From: Rufibacter radiotolerans
Lineage (GTDB): Bacteria > Bacteroidota > Bacteroidia > Cytophagales > Hymenobacteraceae
DNA length: 64,000 nucleotides
Assembly (NCBI RefSeq): GCF_001078055.1
Contig: NZ_CP010777.1
Coordinates: 1,448,408-1,512,407, forward strand
Direction of reading: 5' to 3'
Shown here: piece after piece, positions 27,524-36,569 of the stretch
How positions within the stretch are numbered: the first letter of the stretch is position 1
Layout: each line of letters begins with the position of its first letter
Made by a program: the position numbers and the translations under genes
The notes under the pieces: generated by a model
What the model was told of the DNA's origin: nothing
Seen by the model: only the letters and a program-made list of their open reading frames with translations
Database searches by the model: none

Positions 27524-28207
27524 ATGAATGTCTTTATCAACGACATCCCACTGATTATTAAAAAAAGCAGTGAAAAGATCTTTAAGCACAAATATGATTT
27601 GGTGCTCGGTAAAGATGAACAATTTACCTCTAAGGATTTGGTGGGCGATGTGCTCTTCAAAGACGTAGACTCCGTCCTGATTGACCGTTTGGCGCGCCTC
27701 ATGGAAGTGAAAAAGCTAAAGAAGCTGGAATCACTTACCCTGGTCACTGATAAAAAGAAGAAGCTCATTGAGCACCTCAAAGATCAGTTCAAGATCATTA
27801 AAGCCGCGGGCGGACTGGTCATCAAAGACGGGAAAATCCTGATGATCTACCGGTTGGGCATGTGGGATCTTCCCAAGGGCAAAATCAAGAAAACGGAGGA
27901 AACCAGCCTGGCCGCCATCCGCGAGGTGGAGGAGGAGTGCAACATAAAGGTGGCGATCACCGGCGAGTTGCCCAACACCTGGCACTCGTATGCCTACAAA
28001 GGCAACAAGATCCTGAAGAAAACCAACTGGTATACCATGCAGTGCCTGGATGACTCTTTGATGAAGCCCCAGGCCGAGGAGTTTATTGAGGAAGTGCGGT
28101 TCATGACCCCAGACGAAGTACTGGAAGTGCTACCCGAGTCCTATGCCTCCATTCAGTTTGTTATCCGGGATTATTTGAAGGCAGTGAAGAAAGGTGGAAA
28201 GGGATAA
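27524..28207 (+). CDS. NUDIX hydrolase-domain protein
   Basis: 227 aa from ATG at 27524. The N-terminal 85 residues form an unassigned domain (MNVFINDIPLIIKKSSEKI...). A NUDIX domain occupies about 90-225, with the box GKIKKTEETSLAAIREVEEE (about residues 118-137) holding the catalytic REVEEE core. The usual Gly after EE is replaced by Cys-Asn. NUDIX enzymes hydrolyse nucleoside diphosphates linked to other groups; the substrate here is unknown. The last 47 bases overlap the 3' end of convergent coaD. A longer frame to 27404 lacks support. Confidence 0.88.
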   Translation: MNVFINDIPLIIKKSSEKIFKHKYDLVLGKDEQFTSKDLVGDVLFKDVDSVLIDRLARLMEVKKLKKLESLTLVTDKKKKLIEHLKDQFKIIKAAGGLVIKDGKILMIYRLGMWDLPKGKIKKTEETSLAAIREVEEECNIKVAITGELPNTWHSYAYKGNKILKKTNWYTMQCLDDSLMKPQAEEFIEEVRFMTPDEVLEVLPESYASIQFVIRDYLKAVKKGGKG

Positions 28208-28640
28208 AATCCTGCACGTTGCCCCCAAAGCGGTGAATCTCCCTTATAATTGAGGAGTTGATGGCCGCCAGGCTGGGTGAGGTGATCAGGAAAACCGTTT
28301 CCAGATCTGGGTTCACGTGCCGGTTGGCCTGCGCAATGGTATTCTCGTACTCAAAGTCGGTGGTGTTTCTGAGGCCCCTGAGCAGGAACCGGGCGCCCAC
28401 TTCCTTGGCAAAATCGGCGGTTAGGCCTTTGTAGGCCTGCACCCACACCTTGGGGTTGTCTTTGAATACGTCTTCAATAATCTCCACCATTTCGGGCACG
28501 GCAAAATAGCGGTTCTTGCTGCTGTTGTTGCCAATGGAGATGATGATGTTGTCAAAGAGTTCGCAGCCCCGCTGCACTACATCATAATGGCCGTTGGTGA
28601 AAGGGTCAAAGGAGCCAGGGAAAAGAGCAATGCGCTTCAT
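28161..28640 (-). CDS. coaD: Phosphopantetheine adenylyltransferase
   Basis: The 159-aa enzyme joins 4'-phosphopantetheine and ATP to dephospho-CoA, the fourth step of CoA synthesis. The nucleotidyltransferase motif FPGSFDPFTNGHYDVV (T/HxGH) is at about 7-22, and INSSIIREIHRFGG matches the ISST-like motif. RGLRNTTDFEYE is diagnostic. I chose ATG at 28640 (MKRIALFPGSFDP). The 3' end overlaps the NUDIX gene by 47 bases, convergent. Confidence 0.96.
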   Translation of the reverse strand: MKRIALFPGSFDPFTNGHYDVVQRGCELFDNIIISIGNNSSKNRYFAVPEMVEIIEDVFKDNPKVWVQAYKGLTADFAKEVGARFLLRGLRNTTDFEYENTIAQANRHVNPDLETVFLITSPSLAAINSSIIREIHRFGGNVQDFIPFHLSSLPSNNPG

Positions 28641-28735
28641 GGGGTAGGTAGCCAATTTTTTCTGGTTAGGAATATGGCTGTGAAGATGCTGAAAAATTTC
28701 TGTTCCTGAATTGCCTTACCTCTAATAAAACCCAT

Positions 28736-28785
28736 AAATCCTGTTTCAGGGGTGTTTTCCGGAAAACACCCCTGAAACAGGATTT
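28736..28785. repeat. Palindromic repeat, copy 9 (perfect, extended to 50 bp)
   Basis: The 25-bp arms are perfectly complementary, with core half CTGTTTCAGGGGTGTTTTCC and symmetric flanks AAATC/GATTT. Its arm differs from copy 5 at about half a dozen sites, each matched by the partner arm. Confidence 0.97.
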
Positions 28786-28922
28786 TCATTTTTTGGTAGA
28801 TAACTTAGGAGGATAAGTGCGAAGGATCAAAAATCTGAACCCCGCCTGAGGAATAAGTTTACAGTGATATGAAGGTTAGGCTTGGCCTGAGGCTTACCTG
28901 AAATTTATAGCCTGGGTAGTTG

Positions 28923-28960
28923 CGTTTTGGGGCTGTTTTCGGCAAATCAAGCTGGAAACG
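28923..28960. repeat. Palindromic repeat, copy 10 (decayed)
   Basis: The left half CGTTTTGGGGCTGTTTTCGG is intact, but the right half has lost complementarity (CAAATCAAGCTGGAAACG). The unit length is still 38 bp. It lies in the 370-base gap between coaD and the response regulator, which holds no gene. Confidence 0.65.
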
Positions 28961-29013
28961 TCTTTTCAAAAGATCTGGTTTCTAATACCTACTAACATTA
29001 AAGGAATTACCTT

Positions 29014-29751
29014 TTAATGCGTGGGCGCCATTTCCTTCGGTTCATTCACGGGTGCTACCAGCCTGAAGCCGTTGCCGTGCACGTTCACAATCTCCACGCG
29101 CGGGTCTCCCTTCAGGTACTTCCGGAGTTTGGTGACAAAGACATCCATGCTGCGGGCGGTAAAGTAGTTGTCTTCCTTCCAGATTTTGCTCAAAGCCGCC
29201 TCCCTGGGGAGCACGTCATTAAGGTACTGGCAGAGCATAAGCAGCAGCTCAGATTCCTTGGGCGATAGTTTCTGGTCCTGGTCACCCAGGGTGATATGGC
29301 GGGTCTTGGGGTTGAACACGTAATTGCCCAGGTGGTATTCCGGGGCCTCTGGTTTGTCTGCGGTGGTTTGGGCGGCCTTACGGTGCAAGATGGCCTTCAG
29401 CTTGTATAGCAGAATCTCTGAGTCAAAGGGTTTGGTGATATAGTCATCGGCGCCAATCCGGTATCCTTCCAGCATGTCGGCCTTCATGGCTTTGGCGGTA
29501 AGGAAAATAACGGGCATGTCAGGATCTATTTTCTTGATATCCGCCGCCAGTGAAAACCCGTCCTTAAGCGGCATCATCACGTCCAGGATACAGACATCAA
29601 ACGGCGCTTTCTGGAACATCTTCAGGCCTTGCACGCCATCAGTACACAGCGTTACGTCATAGTCATGTAGTTCAAGATAGTCTTTTAAAACCATCCCGAA
29701 ATTTGGGTCGTCTTCTACCAGTAGAAGGCGCGTATTGGATTGTGAACTCAT
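29014..29751 (-). CDS. Response regulator, OmpR family (RprY-like)
   Basis: 245 aa. The receiver domain (about 7-120) has the phospho-acceptor Asp57 in CILDVMMPLKDG, the acidic pair EDD near residue 13 and the Lys in ITKPFD. The C-terminal winged helix (about 140-235) has KLSPKESELLLMLCQ and the recognition region ARSMDVFVTKLRKYL. It should bind DNA when phosphorylated. It is encoded 48 bases after the histidine kinase and is surely its partner. Targets are unknown; the divergent T9SS gene is a candidate. Confidence 0.94.
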   Translation of the reverse strand: MSSQSNTRLLLVEDDPNFGMVLKDYLELHDYDVTLCTDGVQGLKMFQKAPFDVCILDVMMPLKDGFSLAADIKKIDPDMPVIFLTAKAMKADMLEGYRIGADDYITKPFDSEILLYKLKAILHRKAAQTTADKPEAPEYHLGNYVFNPKTRHITLGDQDQKLSPKESELLLMLCQYLNDVLPREAALSKIWKEDNYFTARSMDVFVTKLRKYLKGDPRVEIVNVHGNGFRLVAPVNEPKEMAPTH

Positions 29752-29799
29752 GGTTTTAATTTGTTACAAGGTGAGGTTTAAGCGGTTGTGTTGTGTTGG

Positions 29800-31914
29800 T
29801 CATGGAAGCCACAGCGTGAACTTGCTGCCTTTGCCAAGCTCACTGCGGAGGTGAATTGTGCCGGAGTGGGCTTCTACCATGGTTTTGACATAGCTTAAAC
29901 CTAACCCGAAGCCCTTTACATTGTGAATGTTGCCGGTAGGTACCCGGTAAAATTTCTCAAACACCTTTTTCTGCGCCTCTCTGGACATTCCAGTTCCCTG
30001 GTCTTCCACGGAAATGTGCAGGCCTTTGGGGGTGGCAGCGGTTTGAATAGTGATTTGGGGGGCGTGGGGGGAGTATTTGTTGGCGTTATCTAAGAGGTTT
30101 CCTATCATGTTGACCAGATGCGATGGGTCTGCGTAAACCATTGGGTTTTCCGCGTCCAGCTTTAGGTCCAGCTGACCCTGGCGTTGTTCAATATGTAACT
30201 GGAACGGTTCTACCGCTTTCTCAATCAGCTGATGCACATCTACGTGCTCCATGGCCAGTTGCAGTGTCTGGCGCTCCAACTGGGCTGTTTGCAGCACTTT
30301 CTCCACCTGCTGGTGCATGCGCTTGTTTTCATCCTTGATAATGCGGGCGTAATAGTTGACCCGCGCTTCATCTGCCCGCACCTTGGGGTTCACTAATGCG
30401 TCAAGGGCCAATGAAATAGTGGCAATAGGCGTCTTGAACTCATGGGTCATATTGTTGATGAAGTCGTTCTTGATCTCCGAGATTTTTTTCTGCCGGATGA
30501 TGGTGTAGAGCGTAACGGAGAAGGTGAGCAGGATGATAAGGGTAAACAGCAAGGACATGGCAGAAGGCAGCCAAAGGCTTTGCCAGACATAAAGCTCCCG
30601 GCCCGGGAAGTTCACCACCAGGTAACTGGGCGCCGTCATGATATCATTGGGGAAGAGGCGCACAGCGTACTCATTTTGCTGCAGTTTGGCATGGGGCAGG
30701 GTAGGCCCCCCGGAAGCAGTCAGGATAAAATTCTTGCTGTTTGCTTCTTTGGGTGTCTGTAACGTGAAGTGATACCGCAGGCAAATGTCCCGGTCCAGCA
30801 GTTCCGCTTTCAGCATCTCCTGCATCTGCAACTGTTGCAGACGCTCGGTCAGGGGTTTTTCTTTCCGTACATATTCCACGGCCATCTGTTGCATGACCTG
30901 GTTCAGGTGCTGGGCCTTGGCGGCGGCTTTCTGGTGCCGCTCACTTTCGGCCTGATGGGTCTTAACTAACGGAGAGGGCGGGGCAGGAGGCGCAGGTGGG
31001 GTGGTCGGTACTGTGGTTGCTAAAAACCGTTCGGGGGCAGAAGGGCTCAACACAACGGTACGCCCGGAGGCGCCGGGATAGTAGCGGACTACGTTGCCGG
31101 AAGAGCCTGAGTCACTGGAAAACGTGATGGCATGCCGCGGAATTCGGCGCAACACAGAATCGGTGATTACCTCCACGGCCTTCCCTTTTATGGTAAACCT
31201 CTTCATGGATGGGGGGCTCGCCAACCGGACCACCTCATAGTGTCTTCGTACCAGGGAATCTGTGAGCAGGGATTGGGCCCATGTAGAATCCACGTTGGCT
31301 CTTTTAAATAACCGGGCATGCGCTTTCCTTGCCGCAGAATCTGCCTGTCTGGCCTGCGAAGCCAATACTTTCCAGATCACTACGGAATCCATGGACCCCT
31401 TCCCAAACACTTCTACTGCTTCTTTACCGGAAGCCGAAGCCTGGACTGCCGAGGCCCATTCCTGCCGGTTTCTGCCTCTATGGGCCCTTTCTTCCGGGGC
31501 TGTTTTAAAGCTGACCCTTGCGGAAGGGGCCACCGTGATTTGTTCCGGATGGACTACAATACGGTAAGGCTCCTGGGGCTGGGACTCTTTTAGATTAGTT
31601 CGTTGCTCCTGCTTTTTCTTACTGACGCGCCTCTTTTTCGCCACTAGATTGGAGGCACCAGGCTGAGTGACCATTGGCGGGGGGGTAGAAAGGGCAGCGG
31701 CCCTTAATTGCGGGGCTTCCTCTTTCAGGAATTGCATGGCTTCCTGTCTCTCCAGCTTTCGGGCCACTTGGTGCAGCGCATCCTGTACATTCCGGTCAAA
31801 GACCTGCTCCTCCATTTTCACCGCATGATGGATCCAATAGGCCTGGAAGCCTATCAACCCCACCAAGGATATGCTCATAAGGGCAATGACCAAAAACAGC
31901 GTTTTCTTTCTCAT
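29800..31914 (-). CDS. Sensor histidine kinase with large periplasmic domain
   Basis: 704 aa. TM1 is at about 5-25, a long extracytoplasmic region covers about 30-440, and TM2 is at about 445-467 (AMSLLFTLIILLTFSVTLYTI). The H-box FINNMTHEFKTPIATISLAL has the phospho-acceptor His491. N, G1 and G2 boxes follow (NLLDNANKYS, VEDQGTGM, GFGLGLSYVKTMVEAH). The periplasmic part is unusual: Ala/Arg-rich, with a Pro-rich stretch (VPTTPPAPPAPPSP). It is similar in layout to RprX-type kinases. It is cotranscribed with the regulator downstream and divergent from the T9SS protein gene at 32060. Confidence 0.93.
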   Translation of the reverse strand: MRKKTLFLVIALMSISLVGLIGFQAYWIHHAVKMEEQVFDRNVQDALHQVARKLERQEAMQFLKEEAPQLRAAALSTPPPMVTQPGASNLVAKKRRVSKKKQEQRTNLKESQPQEPYRIVVHPEQITVAPSARVSFKTAPEERAHRGRNRQEWASAVQASASGKEAVEVFGKGSMDSVVIWKVLASQARQADSAARKAHARLFKRANVDSTWAQSLLTDSLVRRHYEVVRLASPPSMKRFTIKGKAVEVITDSVLRRIPRHAITFSSDSGSSGNVVRYYPGASGRTVVLSPSAPERFLATTVPTTPPAPPAPPSPLVKTHQAESERHQKAAAKAQHLNQVMQQMAVEYVRKEKPLTERLQQLQMQEMLKAELLDRDICLRYHFTLQTPKEANSKNFILTASGGPTLPHAKLQQNEYAVRLFPNDIMTAPSYLVVNFPGRELYVWQSLWLPSAMSLLFTLIILLTFSVTLYTIIRQKKISEIKNDFINNMTHEFKTPIATISLALDALVNPKVRADEARVNYYARIIKDENKRMHQQVEKVLQTAQLERQTLQLAMEHVDVHQLIEKAVEPFQLHIEQRQGQLDLKLDAENPMVYADPSHLVNMIGNLLDNANKYSPHAPQITIQTAATPKGLHISVEDQGTGMSREAQKKVFEKFYRVPTGNIHNVKGFGLGLSYVKTMVEAHSGTIHLRSELGKGSKFTLWLP

Positions 31915-32059
31915 CTTAACAAAGATAAATGCTTCAGGTAGCAGAATCTTTACTTTAACTTTTCATTAACAAACATTAACCAAGCCTTAACCCTAGTTGA
32001 TCTTTATACCCAGTAATATTGTGTCTGTCACTTTGTTTATTGGCTAAGTTAAATTAATT

Positions 32060-33139
32060 ATGGGAAAAAACCTATACAAAATCAATAAAGTTCCACTATT
32101 CGCCTTTTTTAGTGCACTAGCTCTGTCTTTCCAAGTTCAGGCTCAAACCCCCGGGGCAAGCGCCCAGCCAAGCTCCCGGCAGGCCAAGGTAAAGATTATC
32201 AAGGCAGAGAACGGACAGCACGTAGTCCTTGACACCACCTTCACCCTGGCCGACGGCCAATCCATAGAAGAGGTGGTCAAGAAGTTGCAGGAAAGTAACC
32301 CCCATCTTAAAGGGCTAGGCTTCAAAACCCTCAAAGGCCAAAAGCTCCAATTCGGAAAGGAGGCGGAAATCTTTGGGCTTCCCGGCCAACTTTCAGTGGA
32401 TTCTCTAAGGACCATGGTTTTCAGGGCCAAAGGGGCTGACTCTCTTTTCTTCCGCAAGGAAGGTGTGCAGAAATTTAAGGCAATCACTATCACCGGCGAG
32501 CAAATAAAGCAGTTGGAGGGGCACGGTGAGATGGGGCCAGGTAAAACCATTACCATTTACAGGACGCTATCAGGAGACTCCTTGCGAAAGCACCAAATCT
32601 TCAGGGTAGACAGCGCTTTTAGCCTCAGGTCAGATTCCATTCTCTTGAAACATGCCATCAGGGTAGAAAAAGACGGTGACGCGGGAGAGGTTAAGGTCTT
32701 CAGGTTGCCTAAGAGCGGAGAGGGAACCCTAGTACAGGAGAGCGATTTTGAGGTGATCAAGAGGGAAGGAGGGCTTCATGAACAAATCATTATCCTTAGA
32801 AAACCCGCCGCGGGATCTAAAGAAAAGAAAAAGAAGTCCCTTAAAGCTGAAAGCAAGAGCCATAAAAAAGCTGCGGAGTCTATCTCTAGCCTGGGGGTGC
32901 AATTCTACCCGAACCCCACCAGTGGCGTAGTTAATCTGAGCTTTACGGCCCAGAAAAAAACCAAGGCCTTGCTTCGGGTGGTGGATAGTTACGGCAAAAC
33001 CAAATTTGAGGAAGATTTGGGCATGGTGCAGGGGAGTTACTCAAAGCAGCTGAACCTGAGCGCCTATGGCAAAGGCGTTTACGTGGTGCAGGTAGTTGTG
33101 GGCGGCAAGGCGCAATCTGGTAAAGTAGTGGTGCAGTAG
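32060..33139 (+). CDS. Type IX secretion substrate with C-terminal sorting domain
   Basis: 359 aa. A signal peptide (about 1-28, ending VQAQ) is followed by a Lys/Ser-rich region of unknown fold (about 30-265) and a Lys-rich linker (KEKKKKSLKAESKSHKKAAE). A T9SS type A sorting domain (about 278-359) starts at FYPNPTSGVVNLSF and ends with YGKGVYVVQVVVGGKAQSGK. It should cross the outer membrane by the type IX system and be attached to the surface or released. There is no enzyme motif. It is divergent from the histidine kinase, which could regulate it. Confidence 0.87.
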   Translation: MGKNLYKINKVPLFAFFSALALSFQVQAQTPGASAQPSSRQAKVKIIKAENGQHVVLDTTFTLADGQSIEEVVKKLQESNPHLKGLGFKTLKGQKLQFGKEAEIFGLPGQLSVDSLRTMVFRAKGADSLFFRKEGVQKFKAITITGEQIKQLEGHGEMGPGKTITIYRTLSGDSLRKHQIFRVDSAFSLRSDSILLKHAIRVEKDGDAGEVKVFRLPKSGEGTLVQESDFEVIKREGGLHEQIIILRKPAAGSKEKKKKSLKAESKSHKKAAESISSLGVQFYPNPTSGVVNLSFTAQKKTKALLRVVDSYGKTKFEEDLGMVQGSYSKQLNLSAYGKGVYVVQVVVGGKAQSGKVVVQ

Positions 33140-33160
33140 ACTCCATTTAGTAGATTTGGG

Positions 33161-33191
33161 AAGGGCCTGAAAAGATAATTTTCAGGCCCTT
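33161..33191. terminator. Hairpin after the T9SS protein gene
   Basis: AAGGGCCTGAAAA / TTTTCAGGCCCTT with loop GATAA. The following T tract is weak, so the strength is uncertain. Confidence 0.65.
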
Positions 33192-33240
33192 TGCCGTTTC
33201 CCTAGTATCTTCCCCTTGCGCTCTTTTCGTAAATCATTCT

Positions 33241-35220
33241 ATGCAAACCTTTTTACGCCCCGGCTTACGTGTTTATTGGCTTCCTCTACTAGCTTTGATA
33301 TTGCTGGGCAGTAGTTGGAACCAAGTGTTGGCGCAGGCCCCCACCAAGGACGAGCACCCTTGCGCCGTCACTAGAACCGCTTCTACCTCCTTGCTGTTGG
33401 CAGACGGGATTACCTCACTGGGGCACCGGGACCTGATGCGGCAGTATGACATGCACTGGTACAAACTGGACCTGCAGCTGGAGCGGAATTCCACAGACGT
33501 TAGCGGTTCAGTTACCTTATACGCCTCAGTGGTGGCTACCTCTATGACGGAGTTTGCCTTTGAACTGCACCCCAACTTCACCATTGAGCAGGTAACCCTT
33601 GACGGTACCCCTTGCACCGTTAGGCGCTCAGGGAGTGAAGTGATAGCCGTACTTCCGGTTGCCAAAAGCCGGCAGAAGAAAGTAAGAATGCAGGTCCGGT
33701 ACGCTGGGCGCGCTCCCTCAGGGGCCAGCGCGGCCATTGGTAATGGGTTCAATACCGGCCTTACCCCGTACGGCCCCTTCTCTTGGAGTTTAAGCGAGCC
33801 CTTTGCGGCGTCTGAGTGGTTCCCCTGCAAGCAATTGCTATATGACAAGGCTGATTCAGTAGAGGTGTGGGTCACCACAGATGTTTTAAACAAGGTAGGC
33901 TCCAACGGGCTCTTGCAACGGGTTACGCCCATGCCTAACCAGAAGCACCGGTATGAATGGAAGTCTAATTACCCCATTGCCTATTACCTGATCTCCGTGG
34001 CGCTGGGGCAGTATGAGGAATATTCGTTCCCGGTTACCTTACCGGGGGCTCCCCAGCCTATGCTGGTGCAGAACTACATCTATCCACAGACACTTCCTTC
34101 GGTCAAGGCAGATATTGATATAACCGCTTCCTTTCTGCAGATTTTCTCTGAGCACTTTGGGCTTTATCCGTTTTACAAAGAAAAATACGGCCATAGCATG
34201 GCGCCCATTGGCGGCGGAATGGAACACCAGACCATGACCACCCAATCTAGTTTTGGGTTTACCCTTACTGCCCATGAATTGGCGCACCAATGGTGGGGAG
34301 GCGAAGTCACCTGCGCCGATTGGAGTCATATCTGGCTCAATGAAGGATTCGCGTCTTACAGTGAGTACCTGGCTTTGGAGAAATTGCGGCCGTTAGATAA
34401 AAGAGGATGGCTCACTACGGCGCGTAGCAGTGCTGCCAGCCAGGAAACCGGTATGGTCTTCGTTAAGGATAGTACCTCCGTTCCCCGTATTTTCAACTCG
34501 GCCTTGACTTATAGAAAAGGAGCTATGGTGCTGCATATGTTGCGCCATGCCGTAGGGAGTGACGCCCTTTTCTTTAAGATCCTGCAGGCCTATAGAAAGG
34601 AGTACCAGCATAAAGTAGCCACTACCCGCGACTTTCAAAAAGTAGTGGAACGGGAAACCGGCAAACCTTACAAATACTTTTTTGACCAATGGGTGTATGG
34701 GGAGGGAGTCCCTGTTTTAAATGTGGCCTATGCCCAGCGCGGAGACAGCTTATATATCAGAAGCAACCAAACCGGGACCAGTCCGGTTACCCCGTTCTTC
34801 AAAACCGAAGTAGAAATGAAAATCACCACCACTGTGAAAGATACTCTGGTGTTGGTGCAACAAAATAAGCCGCTGGAAGATTATGCCTTCAAGGTGCCTG
34901 GCACGGTGACCTATGTAGAAATAGACCCTAGCGCTTGGTTGTTGTACACAGGGTTTTCCAACGCGAAGGAAGATGTCTCCATTGTGCCCATAGGACGTGA
35001 GCCGTCGGGGATTTATCCCAACCCCACCTCAGGTATGATTAATTTAATGGGGTGGCGAAATCCCAGTCAGGTGACCATCTTAGATATGCTGGGGAAAACA
35101 GTCAAGGTGTTAAGACCAGAAGGACGTTCCTTTTCAGTAGCAGATCTACGCGCTGGCGTCTATTTATTGAAAGCTGAATATGGGGCGGAACTGATTACTT
35201 ATAGGTTTGTGAAGCTTTGA
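33241..35220 (+). CDS. M1 family aminopeptidase with T9SS sorting domain
   Basis: 659 aa. A signal peptide (about 1-31, ending VLAQ) is followed by an M1 N-terminal beta domain and the catalytic domain. The catalytic domain has the GGGMEHQ exopeptidase motif and zinc site HELAHQWW (His345, Glu346, His349), with NEGFA (Glu368) as third ligand. The C-terminal 80 residues are a sorting domain starting at IYPNPTSGMINLMG. It should be a cell-surface or released zinc aminopeptidase that feeds on peptides. It follows another T9SS substrate by about 100 bases, and a hairpin between them argues for separate transcripts. Confidence 0.94.
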   Translation: MQTFLRPGLRVYWLPLLALILLGSSWNQVLAQAPTKDEHPCAVTRTASTSLLLADGITSLGHRDLMRQYDMHWYKLDLQLERNSTDVSGSVTLYASVVATSMTEFAFELHPNFTIEQVTLDGTPCTVRRSGSEVIAVLPVAKSRQKKVRMQVRYAGRAPSGASAAIGNGFNTGLTPYGPFSWSLSEPFAASEWFPCKQLLYDKADSVEVWVTTDVLNKVGSNGLLQRVTPMPNQKHRYEWKSNYPIAYYLISVALGQYEEYSFPVTLPGAPQPMLVQNYIYPQTLPSVKADIDITASFLQIFSEHFGLYPFYKEKYGHSMAPIGGGMEHQTMTTQSSFGFTLTAHELAHQWWGGEVTCADWSHIWLNEGFASYSEYLALEKLRPLDKRGWLTTARSSAASQETGMVFVKDSTSVPRIFNSALTYRKGAMVLHMLRHAVGSDALFFKILQAYRKEYQHKVATTRDFQKVVERETGKPYKYFFDQWVYGEGVPVLNVAYAQRGDSLYIRSNQTGTSPVTPFFKTEVEMKITTTVKDTLVLVQQNKPLEDYAFKVPGTVTYVEIDPSAWLLYTGFSNAKEDVSIVPIGREPSGIYPNPTSGMINLMGWRNPSQVTILDMLGKTVKVLRPEGRSFSVADLRAGVYLLKAEYGAELITYRFVKL

Positions 35221-35311
35221 TGGGATATATTTTAGAAAATTAGTAGATTTATCCTAAACAAAATCTTATTTTATGAGTTTAAAGCTTGCAAGTCACTTAG
35301 GATCTTGCAGC

Positions 35312-35350
35312 CGTTTTGAGCCTCTTTTCTTCAAAACACCCTTAAAACAG
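35312..35350. repeat. Palindromic repeat, copy 11 (mixed arms)
   Basis: A 39-bp copy. The left arm CGTTTTGAGCCTCTTTTC resembles copy 5, while the right arm CAAAACACCCTTAAAACAG resembles the CTGTTTTAAGGGTG subtype. The halves pair only partly. Confidence 0.8.
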
Positions 35351-35430
35351 GTTTTAAAGGTGCACTGATTCTAAAACTTGACAGCATTTTACTTCAACGC
35401 TTATTGAGAAACCCTATTATCCTTAAAACT

Positions 35431-35907
35431 ATGTCTGTTACTACAGAAGCAACTGTTGACCTTGATATAAAACACCGCCTGTTAAATGAATGCCTGCGCC
35501 AGCAAACCGACTTTGTAGAAAATGCCCGGCAAGCCATGGAGGAGGCTCAGGCCAGCGCCAATGAAAGCCAGGGAGCCATTGAAGACAAGTTTGAGTCATT
35601 TAGAGAGGCCTGCCATATCCAGCGCGATATGTTTGCCAAGCAATTAGATGAGGCCATTGGTAAACTGGGAATTCTAAAGCGTATTGTCCGCAACAAGGTG
35701 AACGAAGATATTTCCCTGGGCTCTATTGTGAAAACAGACGCCCAGAACTACTTCATCTCCGTTAGCCTGGGGGAAATTGAGGTAGACGGCAGTAAGTACT
35801 TCGCTATTTCTCCGGCCTCGCCGGTGTTCCAGGCCATGGCTGGTAAAACCAAAGGCGATTCCTTTACCTTTAGAGACAAGAAAATAAAGGTACTGGACCT
35901 GTTCTAG
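35431..35907 (+). CDS. GreA/GreB-like C-terminal domain protein
   Basis: 158 aa from ATG at 35431. The N-terminal half is a coiled coil (about 10-75, LNECLRQQTDFVENARQAM...). The C-terminal half (about 85-158) resembles the FKBP-like domain of transcription elongation factor GreA/GreB: SLGSIVKTDAQNYFISVSLG, FAISPASPVFQAMAGKTKGD and FTFRDKKIKVLDLF. Such proteins bind RNA polymerase, but the acidic tip needed for transcript cleavage is not evident, so the function is open. A terminator follows. Confidence 0.82.
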   Translation: MSVTTEATVDLDIKHRLLNECLRQQTDFVENARQAMEEAQASANESQGAIEDKFESFREACHIQRDMFAKQLDEAIGKLGILKRIVRNKVNEDISLGSIVKTDAQNYFISVSLGEIEVDGSKYFAISPASPVFQAMAGKTKGDSFTFRDKKIKVLDLF

Positions 35908-35956
35908 CAGCAAACCGTTTCTTTCTTTGGAAAGAAGCCCGGTTGAAAACTATATA

Positions 35957-35994
35957 AAAAGAAAAGGGGCTTCTGCTGAAGCCCCTTTTCTTTT
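35957..35994. terminator. Bidirectional terminator
   Basis: AAAAAGAAAAGGGGCTTC / GAAGCCCCTTTTCTTTT with loop TGCT lies between the convergent GreA-like and DUF2147 genes. Confidence 0.9.
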
Positions 35995-36010
35995 ATAAGA
36001 AGGATGTAGT

Positions 36011-36439
36011 TTATTTCACGCGGGTCCAGATCTGGGACCGGCCAATAAGCGAGATGCCAATGTAGCCTTTCACTTCCAGTTTGTCATTGCCTACCAACTT
36101 CATATAAGAAGAATAGGTTTTACCGGTCTTAGGGTCATAAATGGTACCATCGTCCCATTTGTTCGGCTCATCTGGCGCAAAGTTCTTTAAGAATACCAGG
36201 CCCATTACCGGGCGTTTCTGCAGTTTAGGATCTGGGTTAAACTGGTCTACCTTGGGCTTACCGTCTCTGTCTGGTTCTTTCAGCCAGATGATTTTTCCGC
36301 ACAGTTTATCGCCGCACTGGTAGATTTCAAACCGGGCTTCCTTTTCCTCGTTGGTCCAGGTGCCAATAGGAGATTTTTTCTGAGCCCAACCCAACGTGGA
36401 GAGGCAAAGGAAGAGGGTTAATACAAGGAGTTTTCTCAT
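36011..36439 (-). CDS. DUF2147 domain secreted protein
   Basis: 142 aa. A signal peptide (about 1-19, ending LGWAQ) precedes a DUF2147 domain: GTWTNEEKEARFEIYQCGDKLCGKI, then VMGLVFLKNFAPDEPNKWDDGTIYDPKTGKTYSSYM and GYIGISLIGRSQIWTRV. This is a small periplasmic or outer-membrane-linked beta-barrel (lipocalin-like) family without a known activity. The two Cys may form a disulfide. It is transcribed alone, convergent to the GreA-like gene. Confidence 0.93.
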   Translation of the reverse strand: MRKLLVLTLFLCLSTLGWAQKKSPIGTWTNEEKEARFEIYQCGDKLCGKIIWLKEPDRDGKPKVDQFNPDPKLQKRPVMGLVFLKNFAPDEPNKWDDGTIYDPKTGKTYSSYMKLVGNDKLEVKGYIGISLIGRSQIWTRVK

Positions 36440-36569
36440 GCTGGTGGTTGTTTGAAAGTAGTTAGTTTGTTTGTAATTTAAATATAAGCAAATAGTAATC
36501 CAAAAAAAGCCAAACCCAGAAGTTTCTCGTTTAAATAGGAAATGGGCAACCCCTTACAATTGAAAAAGA

